From NCBI GenBank assembly GCA_945865935.1, contig CAMBFI010000008.1:62001-126000 (forward strand): DNA of 64,000 nt. The letters run 5' to 3'. Under the pieces are notes generated by a model. The model searched no databases. It was not told where the DNA came from and was given only the letters and a program-made list of their open reading frames with translations. The translations under genes and the position numbers were made by a program. Source of the stretch: Bordetella parapertussis (GTDB lineage: Bacteria > Pseudomonadota > Gammaproteobacteria > Burkholderiales > Burkholderiaceae_B). Below, piece by piece: positions 63,500 to 64,000 of this stretch (positions within the stretch are counted from its first letter, which is position 1; every line of letters starts with the position of its first letter).

Positions 63500-64000
63500 T
63501 TATCGTTTCTTTTGAGGTTGAGTGGGTTCTGGTAATGCGGCAAGCGTTAATGCAAAGCCGTTGGGATAGCGAAGGTCGACGTGCGTCACCGCACGACCAC
63601 CGGTTTTTTGACTGGCTTCTGGCCAGGCTTGTACAAAGCGCCGGATGCGCGCTGCGAAAGGCAAAGCGCCCGGGATACCGGCCTGGGTGTTCGGCGCATC
63701 GGCGCCTGGATCTCGGCCTAGGGCAAGCGTCATCTCGTTTGAGAGCGTTGCTTCCCAGGCGAGTCGATCGCTCAAAGAAAGCTTGCGTACGTTCAATCCC
63801 AGCGGGGCAAGCCAAGTCGTCATCTCGGCGTAGCGGTTGACGACTAACAACTCTTTGCCTTCTGGTCCTTCGAACTGCGGGAGTTGGGTATCGTCGTCGA
63901 GCTCCCCCTGGTTGGCAGTAAACGCTTGCCCCCACGTGTTGATCATTTGATTGTCGTTCCACAACGCCAGCGGTTGCTGCTCTTCGATCGAGACGCGCAA
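63500..64000 (-). CDS. ftsQ: Cell division protein FtsQ (5' end outside window)
   Basis: The visible 166 residues are the periplasmic beta domain: QPLALWNDNQMINTWGQAFTAN, GPEGKELLVVNRYAEMTTWL, then HVDLRYPNGFALTL before a short charged tail. The frame is open to the last base of the window, so the N-terminal membrane segment and the POTRA start are missing. Followed by ftsA and ftsZ in the standard order of the division cluster. Confidence 0.95.
   Translation of the reverse strand: MRVSIEEQQPLALWNDNQMINTWGQAFTANQGELDDDTQLPQFEGPEGKELLVVNRYAEMTTWLAPLGLNVRKLSLSDRLAWEATLSNEMTLALGRDPGADAPNTQAGIPGALPFAARIRRFVQAWPEASQKTGGRAVTHVDLRYPNGFALTLAALPEPTQPQKKR

Overview
The window looks like the chromosome of a betaproteobacterium of the order Burkholderiales, probably an Alcaligenaceae-like lineage. 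The reasons are the conserved blocks phoH-ybeY-corC-lnt and ftsQ-ftsA-ftsZ-lpxC-(M23)-secA, and five solute receptors of the Bug/TctC type, a family expanded in that group. Coding is dense and mostly ordinary housekeeping and catabolic DNA; no rRNA, IS element, prophage or CRISPR array was seen.

Layout. 1-5.0 kb: phoH (cut by the window edge), ybeY, corC, lnt and an acyltransferase-fold gene, tightly overlapping on +. 5.0-5.5 kb: tRNA-Ala, tRNA-Glu and tRNA-Asp with a promoter and a terminator. 5.5-10.3 kb: an accessory lanthipeptide locus on -, with a large LanM synthetase and, behind it, four very short genes. I translated these four by hand. They share an almost identical 24-residue leader ending in ELAAGG and have four unrelated 15-19 residue cores, each with two Cys and at least two Ser/Thr. 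The LanM carries a Cys-Cys-Gly zinc motif, as in ProcM of marine cyanobacteria. This 'one enzyme, many cores' system is the main find.

10.3-16.2 kb: a Bug receptor, a truncated outer-membrane gene remnant, redox and stress genes (peroxiredoxin, UspA, DUF442, FGE-like), a GST and an MFS carrier. 16.2-19.4 kb: an arsenic operon (GAPDH-ArsJ-ACR3) without a visible arsR. 19.6-22.4 kb: a polar amino-acid ABC importer. 22.6-26.7 kb: a GST, slyX and a putative copper set (DUF2946, PCuAC-like, MbnP-like, MbnH-like di-heme enzyme). 26.7-30.5 kb: a Bug receptor, an EF-hand protein, an enolase-superfamily dehydratase, a Cys-rich repeat protein and a PH/SHOCT protein. 30.5-37.8 kb: one long catabolic operon (two Bug receptors, enoyl-CoA hydratase, two acyl-CoA dehydrogenases, ADP-forming acyl-CoA ligase).

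37.9-42.2 kb: a GNAT, a tandem glycine riboswitch in front of a DadA-like oxidase, a decayed Bug gene, an MBL hydrolase and tRNA-Lys. 42.2-49.3 kb: an amidase with a GH31-like protein whose catalytic motifs are altered, then mnmC (methyltransferase half degenerate) and fadD. 49.3-55.4 kb: M20 amidohydrolase, YeiH-type exporter, MgtE, a cysteine-dioxygenase-like gene divergent from an Lrp regulator, and an AI-2E family permease. 55.4-64 kb: secA, M23 peptidase, DciA-like, lpxC, ftsZ, ftsA, ftsQ (cut by the window edge).

All family assignments are from reading the protein sequences; no search was run.
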